A stretch of DNA of 14,853 bases from positions 1 through 14,853 of the forward strand of contig JAQGKJ010000074.1 of assembly GCA_028290165.1 (NCBI GenBank). Reading direction: 5' to 3'. This document shows positions 14,500 through 14,853 of the stretch, one piece after another. Source of the DNA: Bradyrhizobium sp. Its GTDB lineage: Bacteria; Pseudomonadota; Alphaproteobacteria; Rhizobiales; Xanthobacteraceae. Position 1 is the stretch's first letter. Each line of letters starts with the position of its first letter. The notes below the pieces were generated by a model. The model was not told the DNA's origin, did no database searches, and saw only the letters and a list, made by a program, of their open reading frames with translations. The position numbers and the translations under genes were made by a program.

Positions 14500-14853
14500 G
14501 GCAGGTCGGCTGCTTTGCCCGACGAGCAAATCAGCAAGGCTCGGTGATTTTTTATGTCCAGTCCCGTTTGCAAAAATATTTCGCTTTTCCCGTCGGGCAA
14601 ATCAAACTTACAACTTGTGCCGTCTCACCCCTCAGAGGGGCGTATCATGATCGTCGCGAAACGCGGGGCGGGATGCGGTGGACGCAGATGGAGCTGCTGA
14701 CGTGAGCGCCTTCCTGCGGACGGCGTAGTCGTGTGGTCCTGACGCCTCGACGCCGGCGTCAAGTCAGCGGAGGCAACTCCGCCGATGACGGTGACAAGAA
14801 AGCCGATCACCGGGGAGAGCACGAAGGAAACCGTTAAAACCATTGCGTGCGGG
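14500..14853. repeat. Dispersed Bradyrhizobium-type repeat, cut by the window edge
   Basis: The sequence holds a series of phrases I recognise from memory as a non-coding repeat seen many times in Bradyrhizobium, Rhodopseudomonas and Nitrobacter genomes: TTTGCCCGACGAGCAAATC near 14514, GAGGGGCGTATCATGATCGT near 14636, GGGATGCGGTGGACGC near 14672, and GTCGTGTGGTCCTGACGC near 14727. TTTGCCCGACG at 14514-14524 is an exact inverted copy of CGTCGGGCAAA at 14591-14601. No frame across it looks like a protein. The left limit is approximate; 14414-14499 shows nothing recognisable. Confidence 0.6.

Noticed and set aside
1..14853. tRNA genes, rRNA, CRISPR arrays, transposase or integrase genes
   Set aside because: None seen on either strand, although an island-like region would make an attachment tRNA or integrase plausible just outside the window.

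Overview
The window reads as chromosome of a Bradyrhizobium-like alphaproteobacterium (Rhizobiales). This rests on GC-rich codon use in the left half, a Ros/MucR regulator, a SufE of the alphaproteobacterial type, and several sequences I recognise from memory as typical of Bradyrhizobium. No database search was possible.

Left part (1 to about 8100) is ordinary core chromosome. In order it holds a palindromic intergenic repeat, sufE (196-624), a large membrane-bound cyclic-di-GMP protein with a periplasmic c-type haem sensor domain, PAS, GGDEF and EAL (782-3187), a convergent MucR/Ros-family regulator that has lost its zinc ligands (3198-3611, minus), a two-helix membrane protein with a long disordered middle (3815-4693, minus), a GT-C/GT39-type multi-pass glycosyltransferase (5034-6683), and a class II aldolase/adducin protein (6803-7582) that ends in a strong intrinsic terminator. 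A second terminator with no ORF in front of it follows at 7833-7862 and may end a small RNA.

At about 8110 the character changes. A small secreted protein gene on the minus strand keeps its own terminator but has lost its signal peptide at this point. From here to the right edge the DNA has less regular codon use, long non-coding stretches, degraded genes and recurring short motifs. This looks like an accessory or island-like region. It holds an acyl-CoA ligase broken by a frameshift inside its ATP-binding loop (8426-10020), a long gene-poor stretch with a possible minus-strand relic, a pair of co-oriented genes (a one-helix membrane protein at 10979-11569 and a periplasmic ligand-binding protein with an extra N-terminal cysteine domain at 11646-13190), a three-times-frameshifted relic of an ABC substrate-binding protein (13219-13522), two small hypothetical genes (13629-13898 minus; 14150-14413 plus), and a dispersed repeat that runs off the right end (from about 14500).

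No tRNA, rRNA, CRISPR array, transposase or integrase is visible. The most promising unexplained unit is the membrane protein / binding protein pair at 10979-13190 with its long palindrome-bearing leader. It could be an envelope sensing or uptake module, but the sequence alone does not prove a function.
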